Below, one piece after another: positions 16,168 through 24,309 of a stretch of 64,000 nucleotides of DNA. Source of the DNA: Amycolatopsis sp. NBRC 101858 (lineage in GTDB: Bacteria > Actinomycetota > Actinomycetes > Mycobacteriales > Pseudonocardiaceae); contig NZ_BSTD01000003.1 of assembly GCF_030269325.1 (NCBI RefSeq), forward strand, positions 930,001 through 994,000. Reading direction: 5' to 3'. Under the pieces are notes generated by a model. That model was given only the letters and a program-made list of their open reading frames with translations, ran no database searches and had not been told where the DNA came from. The first letter of the stretch is position 1. Each line of letters starts with the position of its first letter. Position numbers and translations under genes: made by a program.

Positions 16168-17463
16168 TCAGGCCGACTTCTCGCCGCGCTCGCTGCGCGT
16201 GCGCCGTGTCGGCTGCCGGGCGACGATCGTCGGGTTCACGTTCTCCCGGACGGTCTGCTCGGTGATCACGACCTTCGCCACGTCGTCGCGGCTCGGGATG
16301 TCGTACATGACCGGCTGCAGCACCTCTTCCATGATGGCGCGCAGCCCGCGGGCACCGGTCCCGCGCAGGACCGCCTGGTCGGCGATGGCCTCGAGCGCGG
16401 TCTTGGTGAACTCGAGCTCGACGTTGTCCATCTCGAAGAGCTTCTTGTACTGCTTCACCAGGGCGTTGCGCGGCTGGGTGAGGATGCTGACCAGCGATTC
16501 CTTGTCCAGGTGGTTGACCGTCGCCACGACCGGGAGCCGGCCGATGAACTCCGGGATCAGCCCGAACTTGATCAGGTCCTCGGGCATGGTGTCCGAGAAG
16601 ACGTCACTCTCCTCGATCTCGGACTTGGTGCGGATCTCCGCGCCGAAGCCGAGGCCACGCTTGCCGACCCGCTCGTTGATGATCTTCTCCAGCCCGGCGA
16701 ACGCGCCGGCCACGATGAACAGCACGTTCGTCGTGTCGATCTGGATGAACTCCTGGTGCGGGTGCTTGCGGCCGCCCTGCGGCGGCACCGAGGCGGTGGT
16801 GCCCTCGAGGATCTTCAGCAGCGCCTGCTGGACACCCTCGCCCGAGACATCCCGGGTGATCGACGGGTTCTCGCTCTTGCGGGCGATCTTGTCGACCTCG
16901 TCGATGTAGATGATCCCGGTCTCGGCCCGCTTGACGTCGTAGTCCGCCGCCTGGATGAGCTTGAGCAGGATGTTCTCGACGTCCTCGCCGACGTACCCGG
17001 CCTCGGTCAGCGCCGTGGCGTCCGCGATCGCGAACGGGACGTTCAGGAGCTTCGCCAGCGTCTGCGCCAGGTAGGTCTTGCCGCACCCGGTGGGGCCGAG
17101 CATCAGGATGTTCGACTTGGCCAGCTCGACCGACTCCTCCTTGGAGTCCTTCGGCCCGGCCTTGTCGTCCGCCTGGATCCGCTTGTAGTGGTTGTAGACC
17201 GCTACCGCGAGGGTCCGCTTGGCATCGTTCTGCCCGATGATGTACTGCTCGAGGAACTCGTGGATGTCGGCGGGCTTGGGCAGCTCGTCGAGCTTGACGT
17301 CGCCGGCCTCGGCCAGCTCCTCCTCGATGATCTCGTTGCAGAGGTCGATGCACTCATCGCAGATGTAGACCCCGGGGCCGGCAATGAGCTTCTTCACCTG
17401 CTTCTGGCTCTTCCCACAGAAAGAACACTTCAGCAGGTCTCCGCCGTCACCGATCCGTGCCAT
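16168..17463 (-). CDS. clpX: ATP-dependent Clp protease ATP-binding subunit ClpX
   Basis: This 431-residue AAA+ unfoldase feeds substrates to the ClpP1P2 peptidase. The N-terminal zinc-binding domain is intact (LLKCSFCGKSQKQVKKLI, then VYICDECIDLC). The Walker A motif is GPTGCGKTYLAQTL, the Walker B motif is IIYIDEVDKIA, and the IGF-type ClpP-docking region is present as RGLGFGAEI. Sensor regions follow in LIPEFIGRLPVVATV and GTGARGLRAIMEEVL. The length is normal for actinobacteria. It lies downstream of clpP2 in the same direction after a 230-bp gap that contains a hairpin, so it probably also has its own promoter. Confidence 0.98.
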   Translation of the reverse strand: MARIGDGGDLLKCSFCGKSQKQVKKLIAGPGVYICDECIDLCNEIIEEELAEAGDVKLDELPKPADIHEFLEQYIIGQNDAKRTLAVAVYNHYKRIQADDKAGPKDSKEESVELAKSNILMLGPTGCGKTYLAQTLAKLLNVPFAIADATALTEAGYVGEDVENILLKLIQAADYDVKRAETGIIYIDEVDKIARKSENPSITRDVSGEGVQQALLKILEGTTASVPPQGGRKHPHQEFIQIDTTNVLFIVAGAFAGLEKIINERVGKRGLGFGAEIRTKSEIEESDVFSDTMPEDLIKFGLIPEFIGRLPVVATVNHLDKESLVSILTQPRNALVKQYKKLFEMDNVELEFTKTALEAIADQAVLRGTGARGLRAIMEEVLQPVMYDIPSRDDVAKVVITEQTVRENVNPTIVARQPTRRTRSERGEKSA

Positions 17464-17650
17464 GGCCGTTGACCTCGTCCCCTCCGGCGCGGGTTTCCGC
17501 GCCTGACGTGTGTTGCGACGGTGCGACCCCCGGTCTCGAAACGACCGAGCGGAGCCTCACGCATTGCCACTGACGGTACCCGTCCGATGCCGTGGGCGGG
17601 AACACCCACAGGCGCCGGGAGCACGTCAGAGGACGACCTTAAACCAGAGT

Positions 17651-17684
17651 GCCGGTGTATGTCGTCTCCTCGACACACACCGGC
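17651..17684 (-). terminator. Hairpin after clpP2
   Basis: Arms GCCGGTGTATGTCG and CGACACACACCGGC pair with one mismatch around a six-base loop. The structure lies 10 bases downstream of the clpP2 stop on the reverse strand. It probably terminates or attenuates the clpP1P2 message ahead of clpX. Confidence 0.6.
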
Positions 17685-17693
17685 CTGGCGGAT

Positions 17694-18347
17694 CTACAGA
17701 GCCGACGCCTTCCGGTACGGCAGCACCTCGTCGATGATGCCGTACGCCTTGGCCTCGTCGGCCGTCAGGATCTTGTCGCGCTCGATGTCCTTGCGGATCT
17801 GGTCCGCGTCCTTGCCGGTGTGCTTGGCCAGGATGACCTCCATCTGGCGCCGCACCCGCTGGATCTCGTTCGCCTGGATCTCCAGGTCGGAGACCTGGCC
17901 GTAGGTGCCCTCGGTGGCGGGCTGGTGGATCAGCACCCGCGAGTTGGGCAGCGCGTAGCGCTTGCCCGGGGTACCGGCCCCCAGCAGCACCGCGGCCGCG
18001 GAGGCGGCCTGGCCGAGGCAGTACGTCTGGATGTCCGGGCGGACGAACTGCATGGTGTCGTAGATCGCCATCAGCGAGGTGAACGAGCCACCCGGCGAGT
18101 TGATGTAGATCAGGATGTCGCGGTCCGGGTCCTCGTGCTCGAGGTGCAGCAGCTGGGCCATCACGTCGTTGGCCGACGCGTCGTCCACCTGCACGCCGAG
18201 GAAGATGACGCGCTCCTCGTACAGCTTGTTGTACGGGTTCGACTCCTTGACGCCGTAGCTGGTGCGCTCGACGTACGACGGGAGGATGTACCGCGACTGG
18301 GGGACGGAAGGTGCCCGGAAGTCACCCGGGAGCCTGAAGTTGCTCAT
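17694..18347 (-). CDS. clpP2: ATP-dependent Clp protease proteolytic subunit ClpP2
   Basis: This 217-residue serine peptidase is the second half of the mixed ClpP1P2 barrel typical of actinobacteria. The catalytic Ser lies in YCLGQAASAAAVLLGAG, the His in SRVLIHQPATEG, and the Asp follows in the region of the C-terminal LTADEAKAYGIIDEVL segment. The substrate channel signature INSPGGSFTSLMAIYDTM is intact. ATG 18347 is preceded by a GGAGAC ribosome site (AAGGAGACTTCC upstream). It lies 23 bp behind clpP1 in an operon. The neighbouring Ser-active copy confirms the pair. Confidence 0.97.
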   Translation of the reverse strand: MSNFRLPGDFRAPSVPQSRYILPSYVERTSYGVKESNPYNKLYEERVIFLGVQVDDASANDVMAQLLHLEHEDPDRDILIYINSPGGSFTSLMAIYDTMQFVRPDIQTYCLGQAASAAAVLLGAGTPGKRYALPNSRVLIHQPATEGTYGQVSDLEIQANEIQRVRRQMEVILAKHTGKDADQIRKDIERDKILTADEAKAYGIIDEVLPYRKASAL

Positions 18348-18370
18348 GGAAGTCTCCTTGGTGCTTCGGC

Positions 18371-18976
18371 TCAGTTCGAGGCCGGACGGGCGATGTCGCG
18401 GGTGAGGACGTGGTCGACGAACCCGTAGTCCTTCGCCTCCTGGGCGGTGAACCAGCGGTCGCGGTCGCCGTCCGCGATGATCTGCTCGACCGTCTGCCCG
18501 GTCTGGTCCGCGGTGATCTGGGCCAGCTCGCGCTTCCACTTGTTGAACAGGTCCGCCTGGATCGCGATGTCCGACGCGGTACCGCCGACACCCGCCGACG
18601 GCTGGTGCATCAGGATCCGCGCGTGCGGCAGCGAGTAGCGCTTGCCGGGCGTGCCCGAGGAGAGCAGGAACTGCCCCATCGAGGCCGCCATGCCCATCGC
18701 GTAGGTCGCGACGTCCGGGCGGATCAGCTGCATGGTGTCGTAGATGGCGAACCCGGCCGTGACCGAGCCACCCGGCGAGTTGATGTAGAAGCGGATGTCC
18801 GACTCGGCGTCGTCGGCGTCGAGCAGCAACAGCTGCGCGGTGATCCGGTTGGCGATCTCGTCGTTCACCTCGGAACCGAGGACGACGATGCGCTCCTGGA
18901 GCAACCGCTCGAACACCGAGTCGGTGAGGGTGAGCCCTGCGGTGCCGGTCCGCGCCTCGGGCATGTGCTGCGTCAC
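18371..18976 (-). CDS. clpP1: ATP-dependent Clp protease proteolytic subunit ClpP1
   Basis: This 201-residue peptidase subunit partners ClpP2. The active-site Ser is in YAMGMAASMGQFLLSSG and the His in ARILMHQPSAGVGG. The INSPGGSVTAGFAIYDTM pore segment is intact. The GTG start at 18976 is chosen over the longer frame because AGGCAGGCAGAC lies directly upstream and the family begins just before MPEARTG; ATG 18964 is an alternative. It follows tig after a strong 15-bp hairpin, so clpP1P2 has its own promoter in the 88 bp between that hairpin and the start. Confidence 0.96.
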   Translation of the reverse strand: MTQHMPEARTGTAGLTLTDSVFERLLQERIVVLGSEVNDEIANRITAQLLLLDADDAESDIRFYINSPGGSVTAGFAIYDTMQLIRPDVATYAMGMAASMGQFLLSSGTPGKRYSLPHARILMHQPSAGVGGTASDIAIQADLFNKWKRELAQITADQTGQTVEQIIADGDRDRWFTAQEAKDYGFVDHVLTRDIARPASN

Positions 18977-19063
18977 GTCTGCCTGCCTTTTCGCCGGCAG
19001 CGGCCCGGTGCTGACGGCCGCCGCTGTCGTTTCAGATGCTTGAGATCTTGTATCCGACCCTAA

Positions 19064-19105
19064 CGAACTTGGGCGGTGCAGAATGCCTGACACCGCCCAA
19101 GTTCG
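19064..19105 (-). terminator. Strong terminator hairpin after tig
   Basis: CGAACTTGGGCGGTG and CACCGCCCAAGTTCG form a perfect 15-bp stem around a 12-base loop, starting 9 bases past the tig stop codon. On the reverse strand it is followed by TTAGGGTCGG with no long T-run. It isolates tig from clpP1P2. Confidence 0.8.
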
Positions 19106-19114
19106 CTCACAGCT

Positions 19115-20506
19115 TCACTCCGCCGGAGTCTTCGCCGCCTCGTCGGTGACCTGCGTCTCCTGGGGTGCCTCGTCGGCGGCCGGCTCGTCGGAGCCGAACA
19201 GCTCCGAGAGGTCCACCGTGGCGCCCGAGCCGTCGGTGACGGTCGCCTTCCGGACCACGGAGGCGAGCGCCTTGCCGCGGCGGACGTCGGCGTAGATCGC
19301 GGTCAGCTGGCCGGACTGCTGGGCGCGCTGGACGTACTCGTCCGGGCTGATCCCGAAGCGCTGGGCCTGGTAGATGATCCGCTCGGTCAGCTCGCCGTCG
19401 TTGACCGAGACCTCTTCCTTGTCGGCGATGGTGTCCAGCAGCAGCTGCGTGCGGACGGCCTTCTCCGACTCGGTGCGGGTCTCCGCGTCGAACTCCTCCA
19501 GCGTGCGGCCTTCGGCCTCGAGCGCCTGCGCGAACTGGGCCTCGTCGTGGTCGAACGGGTGGATCGCGTCGTGCTTGCGGTTCTCGATCTCGGAGTCGAG
19601 GACCTTCTCCGGGATCGGCACCTCGGTGCGCTCCAGGAGCTCGTCGAGCACCTTGTCGCGGGCCTGGACGCCCTGCTGCATCTTCTTGACGCGGCCGAGG
19701 CGATCGCGCAGGTCGCCCTTGAGCTCCTCGATCGTGTCGAACTCGCTCGCCATCTGGGCGAACTCGTCGTCGGCCTCGGGCAGCTCGCGCTGCTTGACCG
19801 ACTGGACGGTCACGGTCACCTCGGCGTCGTTGCCGGCGTGCTCGCCGGCGACCAGCTGGGTGGTGAACGTCTTGGTCTCGCCGGCGTTCGCGCCGACGAT
19901 GGCCTCGTCGATGCCGTCCACGAGCTGGCCGGAGCCGATCTCGTAGGACAGCCCGGTGGTGGCGGCCTCCTCGACGGCCTCGCCGTCGACGGTCGCGGCC
20001 AGGTCGATCGAGACGAAGTCGCCGGTCTCGGCCGGGCGCTCGACGCCGGTCAGCGTGCCGAAGCGGGCGCGCAGCTCGTCGAGCTGCTCGTCGACCTCCG
20101 CGTCGGTCAGCTCGACGTCGTCGACGGTGACCGCGAAGCCTTCGAGGTCGGGCAGCTCGATCTCCGGGCGCACGTCGACCTCGGCGGTGAACTCCAGGAC
20201 GTCGCGGTCTTCGAGCTTGGTCACGTCGAACTCGGGGTTCCCGAGGGTGCGGACCTCGTTCTCGCGAACGGCCTCGATGTACTTGGCCGGGATGGCCTCG
20301 TTGACGACCTCGTCGAGCACCGGGCCGCGCCCGATCCGGCTTTCCAGGACGCGAGCGGGCGCCTTGCCGGGCCGGAAGCCCGGGATGCGCACCTGCTGGG
20401 CGATCTTGCGATAGGCGCGGTCGAAGTTCGGCTTCAACTCGTCGAACGGCACCTCGACATTGATCTTTACTCGCGTCGGGCTCAGCTGCTCGACGGTGCT
20501 CTTCAA
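19115..20506 (-). CDS. tig: Trigger factor
   Basis: This 463-residue ribosome-bound chaperone and peptidyl-prolyl isomerase handles nascent chains. The ribosome-binding signature is intact (YRKIAQQVRIPGFRPGKAPA). The FKBP-like domain lies at about residues 160-245 (RPAETGDFVSIDLAATVDG, QLVDGIDEAIVGANAGETKT), followed by the long helical substrate-cradle domain. The C-terminus is an acidic, Glu/Ala-rich tail (DEPAADEAPQETQVTDEAA), as in other actinobacterial trigger factors. The tig-clpP1-clpP2-clpX order is the conserved bacterial arrangement. Confidence 0.98.
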   Translation of the reverse strand: MKSTVEQLSPTRVKINVEVPFDELKPNFDRAYRKIAQQVRIPGFRPGKAPARVLESRIGRGPVLDEVVNEAIPAKYIEAVRENEVRTLGNPEFDVTKLEDRDVLEFTAEVDVRPEIELPDLEGFAVTVDDVELTDAEVDEQLDELRARFGTLTGVERPAETGDFVSIDLAATVDGEAVEEAATTGLSYEIGSGQLVDGIDEAIVGANAGETKTFTTQLVAGEHAGNDAEVTVTVQSVKQRELPEADDEFAQMASEFDTIEELKGDLRDRLGRVKKMQQGVQARDKVLDELLERTEVPIPEKVLDSEIENRKHDAIHPFDHDEAQFAQALEAEGRTLEEFDAETRTESEKAVRTQLLLDTIADKEEVSVNDGELTERIIYQAQRFGISPDEYVQRAQQSGQLTAIYADVRRGKALASVVRKATVTDGSGATVDLSELFGSDEPAADEAPQETQVTDEAAKTPAE

Positions 20507-20691
20507 GGTCTTCTCCTCGAGCGGTAACGATTGTGGTGGACAATCCAGCGGAAATGGCCCCGGTCACCTGCAGACCGGGACGTCCGAGTCTAGGCCAGGG
20601 GCCTGCGCCGCCGGGGCGGGGGCCACCTGCGGCGGCACGACCGATCCGCGGACCGGCGTCACCGGGGCGCGCCCGTCTCCCCGGACCGGCG

Positions 20692-21282
20692 TCACGACCC
20701 GAGCATCCGGCCGATCACCCAGCGCATCTGGCCGCTCGCGTGCTCGGCCGAGCCGCTGGGCTGCACCAGGTGGGAAAGCAGCAGCCGCATGAACGCCTCG
20801 ACCGCGACCGCCCACTCCGACGGCGTCAGCCGGACCCCGGGGTAGGCCCGCGCGAAGACGGCCGCGACGGCGTCGACGGCCCGCCCGAGCACCGCCTCGG
20901 GCTGCGAGGTGAGCAGCGGGAGGAAGTCGTCGCGGCCACCCTGCGCGCCGCCGAGCGCGATTTCGAGGAGCGGGTTGGCGCGGGCGGCCTCGAGCGTATG
21001 CCGGAACGCGGCGGTGACGCCGTCGACCGGGTGGTCCGGGTGCGCGGCGACGTCCGCGTCCACCCGCTCGACGAAGCGGTCGGTCTCGCGCAGCATCAGG
21101 GCCTTGGCGAGCTCGGCCTTGGAGCCCAGTTCGTTGTAGACGGTCTGCCTGCTGACGCCGACCTGCGCGGCCAGCTTGCCCATCGTCACGGCGGCCCAGC
21201 CGTCGGCGTGGATGACGTCGGCCGCCGCGGCCAGCAGCTTCTCCCGGGTACGCGCCGGGACCGGGTGGGTGACCGCCTTCAC
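20692..21282 (-). CDS. TetR-family transcriptional regulator
   Basis: This 196-residue protein has an N-terminal helix-turn-helix (TREKLLAAAADVIHADGWAA, KLAAQVGVSRQTVYNELGSK) and an AlkX/TetR-type ligand domain. It starts with GTG 21282 and is divergent from the desaturase-reductase fusion gene, 138 bp away. The shared region contains an AT-rich block TACAACGTTTACAAA at 21341-21355 with two TACAA repeats around AACGTT, a plausible operator. Regulators of this type beside lipid desaturases or alkane hydroxylases usually sense fatty acyl compounds, but that is inference here. Confidence 0.9.
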   Translation of the reverse strand: MKAVTHPVPARTREKLLAAAADVIHADGWAAVTMGKLAAQVGVSRQTVYNELGSKAELAKALMLRETDRFVERVDADVAAHPDHPVDGVTAAFRHTLEAARANPLLEIALGGAQGGRDDFLPLLTSQPEAVLGRAVDAVAAVFARAYPGVRLTPSEWAVAVEAFMRLLLSHLVQPSGSAEHASGQMRWVIGRMLGS

Positions 21283-21420
21283 ACGGCGAGCTTACCCACC
21301 GGTTCCGTTCCGCTGGCCGACACCTTTTTTCGAAGCCTGCTACAACGTTTACAAACCTGGCGGAGTTGTCTACGGTGACTCCCGCCTGACCAGGAGCTTC
21401 TCGACCGAGGAGACCGCTCG

Positions 21421-23520
21421 ATGTCCGTCGCCGTCACCGAGCCGCACGGTTCCGTCACAGTGGCGGCGCCCGCGACCGGGCCGGCCACCGCCCGCACGGT
21501 GCCTGCGCCCCGGATCGCGCTGCCCGCCGTCTCGGTGCCGGCCCTGCTGCTGTTCGCCGGCGGCGCCGCGCTGTGGGGCACCGCGACCTGGCTGCTGCTC
21601 GCCGGGCTCGTGCCGCCGGTGGTGACCGTCGTGCTGAACACCCTCGTCACGTTCGTGATATACACGGTGGTGCACGAGTCGGCGCACCACGCGGCCGGGA
21701 AGCTGACGTGGGTCAACGAAGTGCTCGGCCGGCTGGCCGTCCCGTTCGTCGCGGCGTACGCGTCGTTCCCCTCGCTGCGGTACGTCCACGGTGAACACCA
21801 CCGCCACACCAACGCGCCGGTCCACGCCGACCCGGACGCCTGGACCACCCGCGGCCCGCGCTGGCAGCTCCCGCTGCGCTGGCTCACCCTCGACTTCTCC
21901 TACGCGCGCTGCTACTTCGCCCGGCTGCGGTCGCGGCCCCCGCACGAGCTCGCCGAGACGCTGGTGGTGCTGGCCGCGGCCCTGTCGGCGGCGGTGGCGC
22001 TGGTCTCGGCCGGCCACGGCCTCGAGCTGCTGTTCGTGTACCTGCTGCCGCAGCGGCTGGGGCTGGGCCTGCTCGCCTGGTCGTTCGGCTGGCTGCCGCA
22101 CCACGGCCTGCCCGCCGAGGGGCCGCGCGGGCGGTTCGGCACCACCCGCGTGCGCGTCGGCCTCGAGCGGCTGCTCACCCCGGTGCTGCTGGCGCAGAAC
22201 CTGCACCTGGTGCACCACCTGCACCCGGCCGTGCCGTTCCACCGGTACCGGCGGGTCTGGCTGGAGAACCGCGAGGCCTACCTGGCCCACGACGTCCCGA
22301 TCGGCACCGCCTGGGGCCGGGACCTGACCGCGGAGGAGTACCGGGTGACTGCGGGCCTGGACACCGAACCCGACGTCGCCGTGCCCGCGCCGGCCTCGCC
22401 CCCGCTCGGGCCGAGCCGGTTCCACCGGCTGCGGGTGCGCGAGATCAGCCCGCTGACCGCGGACGCCGTCGCGATCACCTTCTACGTCCCGCCGCAGCTC
22501 GCGAGCGAGTTCCGGTTCCTCCCGGGTCAGCACGTGGCCGTCCGCACGGTGCTCGACGGGCAGCCGGTGCGCCGGACGTACTCGATCTGCGCGCCCGCGT
22601 CGTCCGGTGAGCTGCGGATCGCGGTGAAGCGGCGGCCGGGCGGCGCGTTCTCCGGGTTCGCGACCACGACGCTGGCCGTGGGCGACTTCCTCGACGTGCT
22701 GCCGCCGTCGGGAGGGTTCACGCTCACACCCGATCCGTCGCGGACCGCGCACTACGTCGCGCTGGCCGCGGGCAGCGGCATCACGCCGGTGCTGTCCATC
22801 GTGGTCAGCGCGCTGACCGCCGAGCCGCACAGCCGCGCGACGCTGTTGTACGTCAACACTTCGGGCGCGACGACGCTCTTCGCCCGCGAGCTGAGCTCCC
22901 TCGCCGACGGCTTCGGCGGACGGCTGCACGTCGTCCACTACCGGACCGACGAGCGCGACCCGGACCTGCACGCGCACCGGCCCCGGCAGTTCGACACGGT
23001 CGGCGAGGCACTGGCGATTTCCCACGAGCGGTACCAGCGCGGCCGGCTCGACGGGACGCGGCTGCGCGCGCTGCTGCAGAACCGCCTGCACCCGGCGAAG
23101 GTCGACGAGTGGTTCCTGTGCGGGCCGCGCGGCCTGACGGACCTGGCCCGCCGGACGCTGGCCGACGCGGACGTCCCGGACGAGAACGTCCACTTCGAAC
23201 TCTTCCGCGGCGCGGCACCCCTGCGCGACCCGGCGGGCAGGCCGGCCCAGGTGGCGGTGACGCTGGGCGGGACGACGACGTGCGTCCCGGCCGAAGCCGG
23301 CGAGACGGTGCTGGACGCGGCGCTGCGGGCCGGGTTCGAGGTGCCGTACTCGTGCACGGGCGGAGCGTGCGGCACGTGCCTGGCGACGCTGCGCCAGGGC
23401 CAGGTCGACATGGACGTCCGCTACGCGCTGACCGTGGACGACGTGGCGGCGGGCCGGATCCTGACGTGCCGCGCCCACGCGACGACCCCGGAGGTCGCGG
23501 TCGACTACGACCGCCGCTGA
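21421..23520 (+). CDS. Fatty acid desaturase / ferredoxin reductase / [2Fe-2S] fusion protein
   Basis: This 699-residue protein unites an oxygenase and its electron supply. Residues 1-330 form an integral membrane desaturase/hydroxylase domain with three histidine clusters that bind a di-iron centre: HESAHH (about 86), HGEHHRHTN (about 123) and HLVHHLHP (about 262). Residues about 335-590 form an FAD/NAD(P)H reductase domain (RFLPGQHVAVRTV, RRTYSICAPA, AAGSGITPVLSI, WFLCGPRGLTDLARRTL). Residues about 605-699 form a plant-type ferredoxin with CTGGACGTC plus ILTCRA. It should oxidise or desaturate a lipid or terpenoid using NAD(P)H and oxygen without separate partners. ATG 21421 follows GAGGAGA. 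It is probably controlled by the divergent TetR. Confidence 0.9.
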   Translation: MSVAVTEPHGSVTVAAPATGPATARTVPAPRIALPAVSVPALLLFAGGAALWGTATWLLLAGLVPPVVTVVLNTLVTFVIYTVVHESAHHAAGKLTWVNEVLGRLAVPFVAAYASFPSLRYVHGEHHRHTNAPVHADPDAWTTRGPRWQLPLRWLTLDFSYARCYFARLRSRPPHELAETLVVLAAALSAAVALVSAGHGLELLFVYLLPQRLGLGLLAWSFGWLPHHGLPAEGPRGRFGTTRVRVGLERLLTPVLLAQNLHLVHHLHPAVPFHRYRRVWLENREAYLAHDVPIGTAWGRDLTAEEYRVTAGLDTEPDVAVPAPASPPLGPSRFHRLRVREISPLTADAVAITFYVPPQLASEFRFLPGQHVAVRTVLDGQPVRRTYSICAPASSGELRIAVKRRPGGAFSGFATTTLAVGDFLDVLPPSGGFTLTPDPSRTAHYVALAAGSGITPVLSIVVSALTAEPHSRATLLYVNTSGATTLFARELSSLADGFGGRLHVVHYRTDERDPDLHAHRPRQFDTVGEALAISHERYQRGRLDGTRLRALLQNRLHPAKVDEWFLCGPRGLTDLARRTLADADVPDENVHFELFRGAAPLRDPAGRPAQVAVTLGGTTTCVPAEAGETVLDAALRAGFEVPYSCTGGACGTCLATLRQGQVDMDVRYALTVDDVAAGRILTCRAHATTPEVAVDYDRR

Positions 23521-23539
23521 CCCCGGGGCCGCCCCCGGG

Positions 23540-24121
23540 TCAGCCGGTCTGCGTCGGCGCTCCCGAAGGCGGGGTTCCCTGGCCGCCACCCGGCATCTGC
23601 CCCTGGCCTTGGCCGCCGGCCGCGCCGTCGGTCACCGACGTCGCCGTCGCCGTGGAACCCGACTCCGTCGCCACCACCGTCACCGTGTCTCCCGTCGCCA
23701 GGCCCGTCGCCTGCGCCGAGGTGATCGTGTACGTCTTCGAGAACCCGTCGTCGCTCTTCGCCGTCAGCGACGTCGCGCTCAGCTCCGTCACTTCGCCGGT
23801 CTGCATGATTTTCGTGACGTAGCCGCCGTTTCCGTCCGACGACACGTACTCGCCGTGCAGCGCCGAACCCAATGCGCCCGCGCCGCCCTGCATCCCGCCC
23901 GGGCCGCCCTGCATGCCGCCCGGCCCGGCCTGCGTGTCCGTCGACGCCGAGGACGACGAGGCGGCCCAGATCGCCGCTCCCCCGCCGGCCACGATCGCCA
24001 CCGCGACGGCGCCCGCCGCGATCTTCTTGCCCGGCGTCCGGCCCGGCCGCGGCGGCGTTCCCGGTGCGGGCGCCGCGCCCCACGTCTGGTCCGGAGTGGA
24101 CGGTGCCTGCGGTGTGGTCAT
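23540..24121 (-). CDS. Membrane-anchored protein with Gly/Met-rich linker
   Basis: This 193-residue protein has a cytoplasmic Pro-rich N-terminus (APGTPPRPGRTPGKK) and one transmembrane helix at about residues 34-54 (IAAGAVAVAIVAGGGAAIWA). A low-complexity GPGGMQGGPGGMQGG linker follows, then a small beta-rich extracytoplasmic domain resembling DUF5666-type OB folds (SLTAKSDDGFSKTYTI, GDTVTVVA), and a Gly/Gln-rich tail. The function is unknown. It is divergent from the histidine kinase gene, and both may answer to the same CACA-repeat promoter region. Confidence 0.75.
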   Translation of the reverse strand: MTTPQAPSTPDQTWGAAPAPGTPPRPGRTPGKKIAAGAVAVAIVAGGGAAIWAASSSSASTDTQAGPGGMQGGPGGMQGGAGALGSALHGEYVSSDGNGGYVTKIMQTGEVTELSATSLTAKSDDGFSKTYTITSAQATGLATGDTVTVVATESGSTATATSVTDGAAGGQGQGQMPGGGQGTPPSGAPTQTG

Positions 24122-24249
24122 GGTGTGCTCCTTGACGAGAATCCTTCGGTGCGATCCACGGTGGAGCGGCCGGCTGTGCGCGGACTGTGCCTGCCGTCAG
24201 CCGTTCCTGTGACCGGAGGAACCGGACAACCGCGACCGGCCGGTCACCG

Positions 24250-24284
24250 CACAGCCGCCTCACAGGCAGCACACAACCCGCACA
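24250..24284. promoter_or_regulatory. Phased CACA repeats upstream of the histidine kinase
   Basis: CACA occurs at 24250, 24261, 24270 and 24281, mostly at 11-bp spacing, just upstream of the kinase start and in the divergent promoter region. Direct repeats at 11 bp are typical of OmpR/PhoB-type response regulators. An 11/11-spaced set of the same element precedes the second glycosyltransferase locus at 33162. Confidence 0.45.
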
Positions 24285-24309
24285 CACGGCGCGGACGGAC
24301 GCTCTACCC

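Noticed and set aside
20507..20691. A small gene or RNA in the spacer upstream of tig
   Set aside because: Only a short direct repeat around GGACCGGCGTCAC is seen; no frame has a ribosome site or composition like a real gene.
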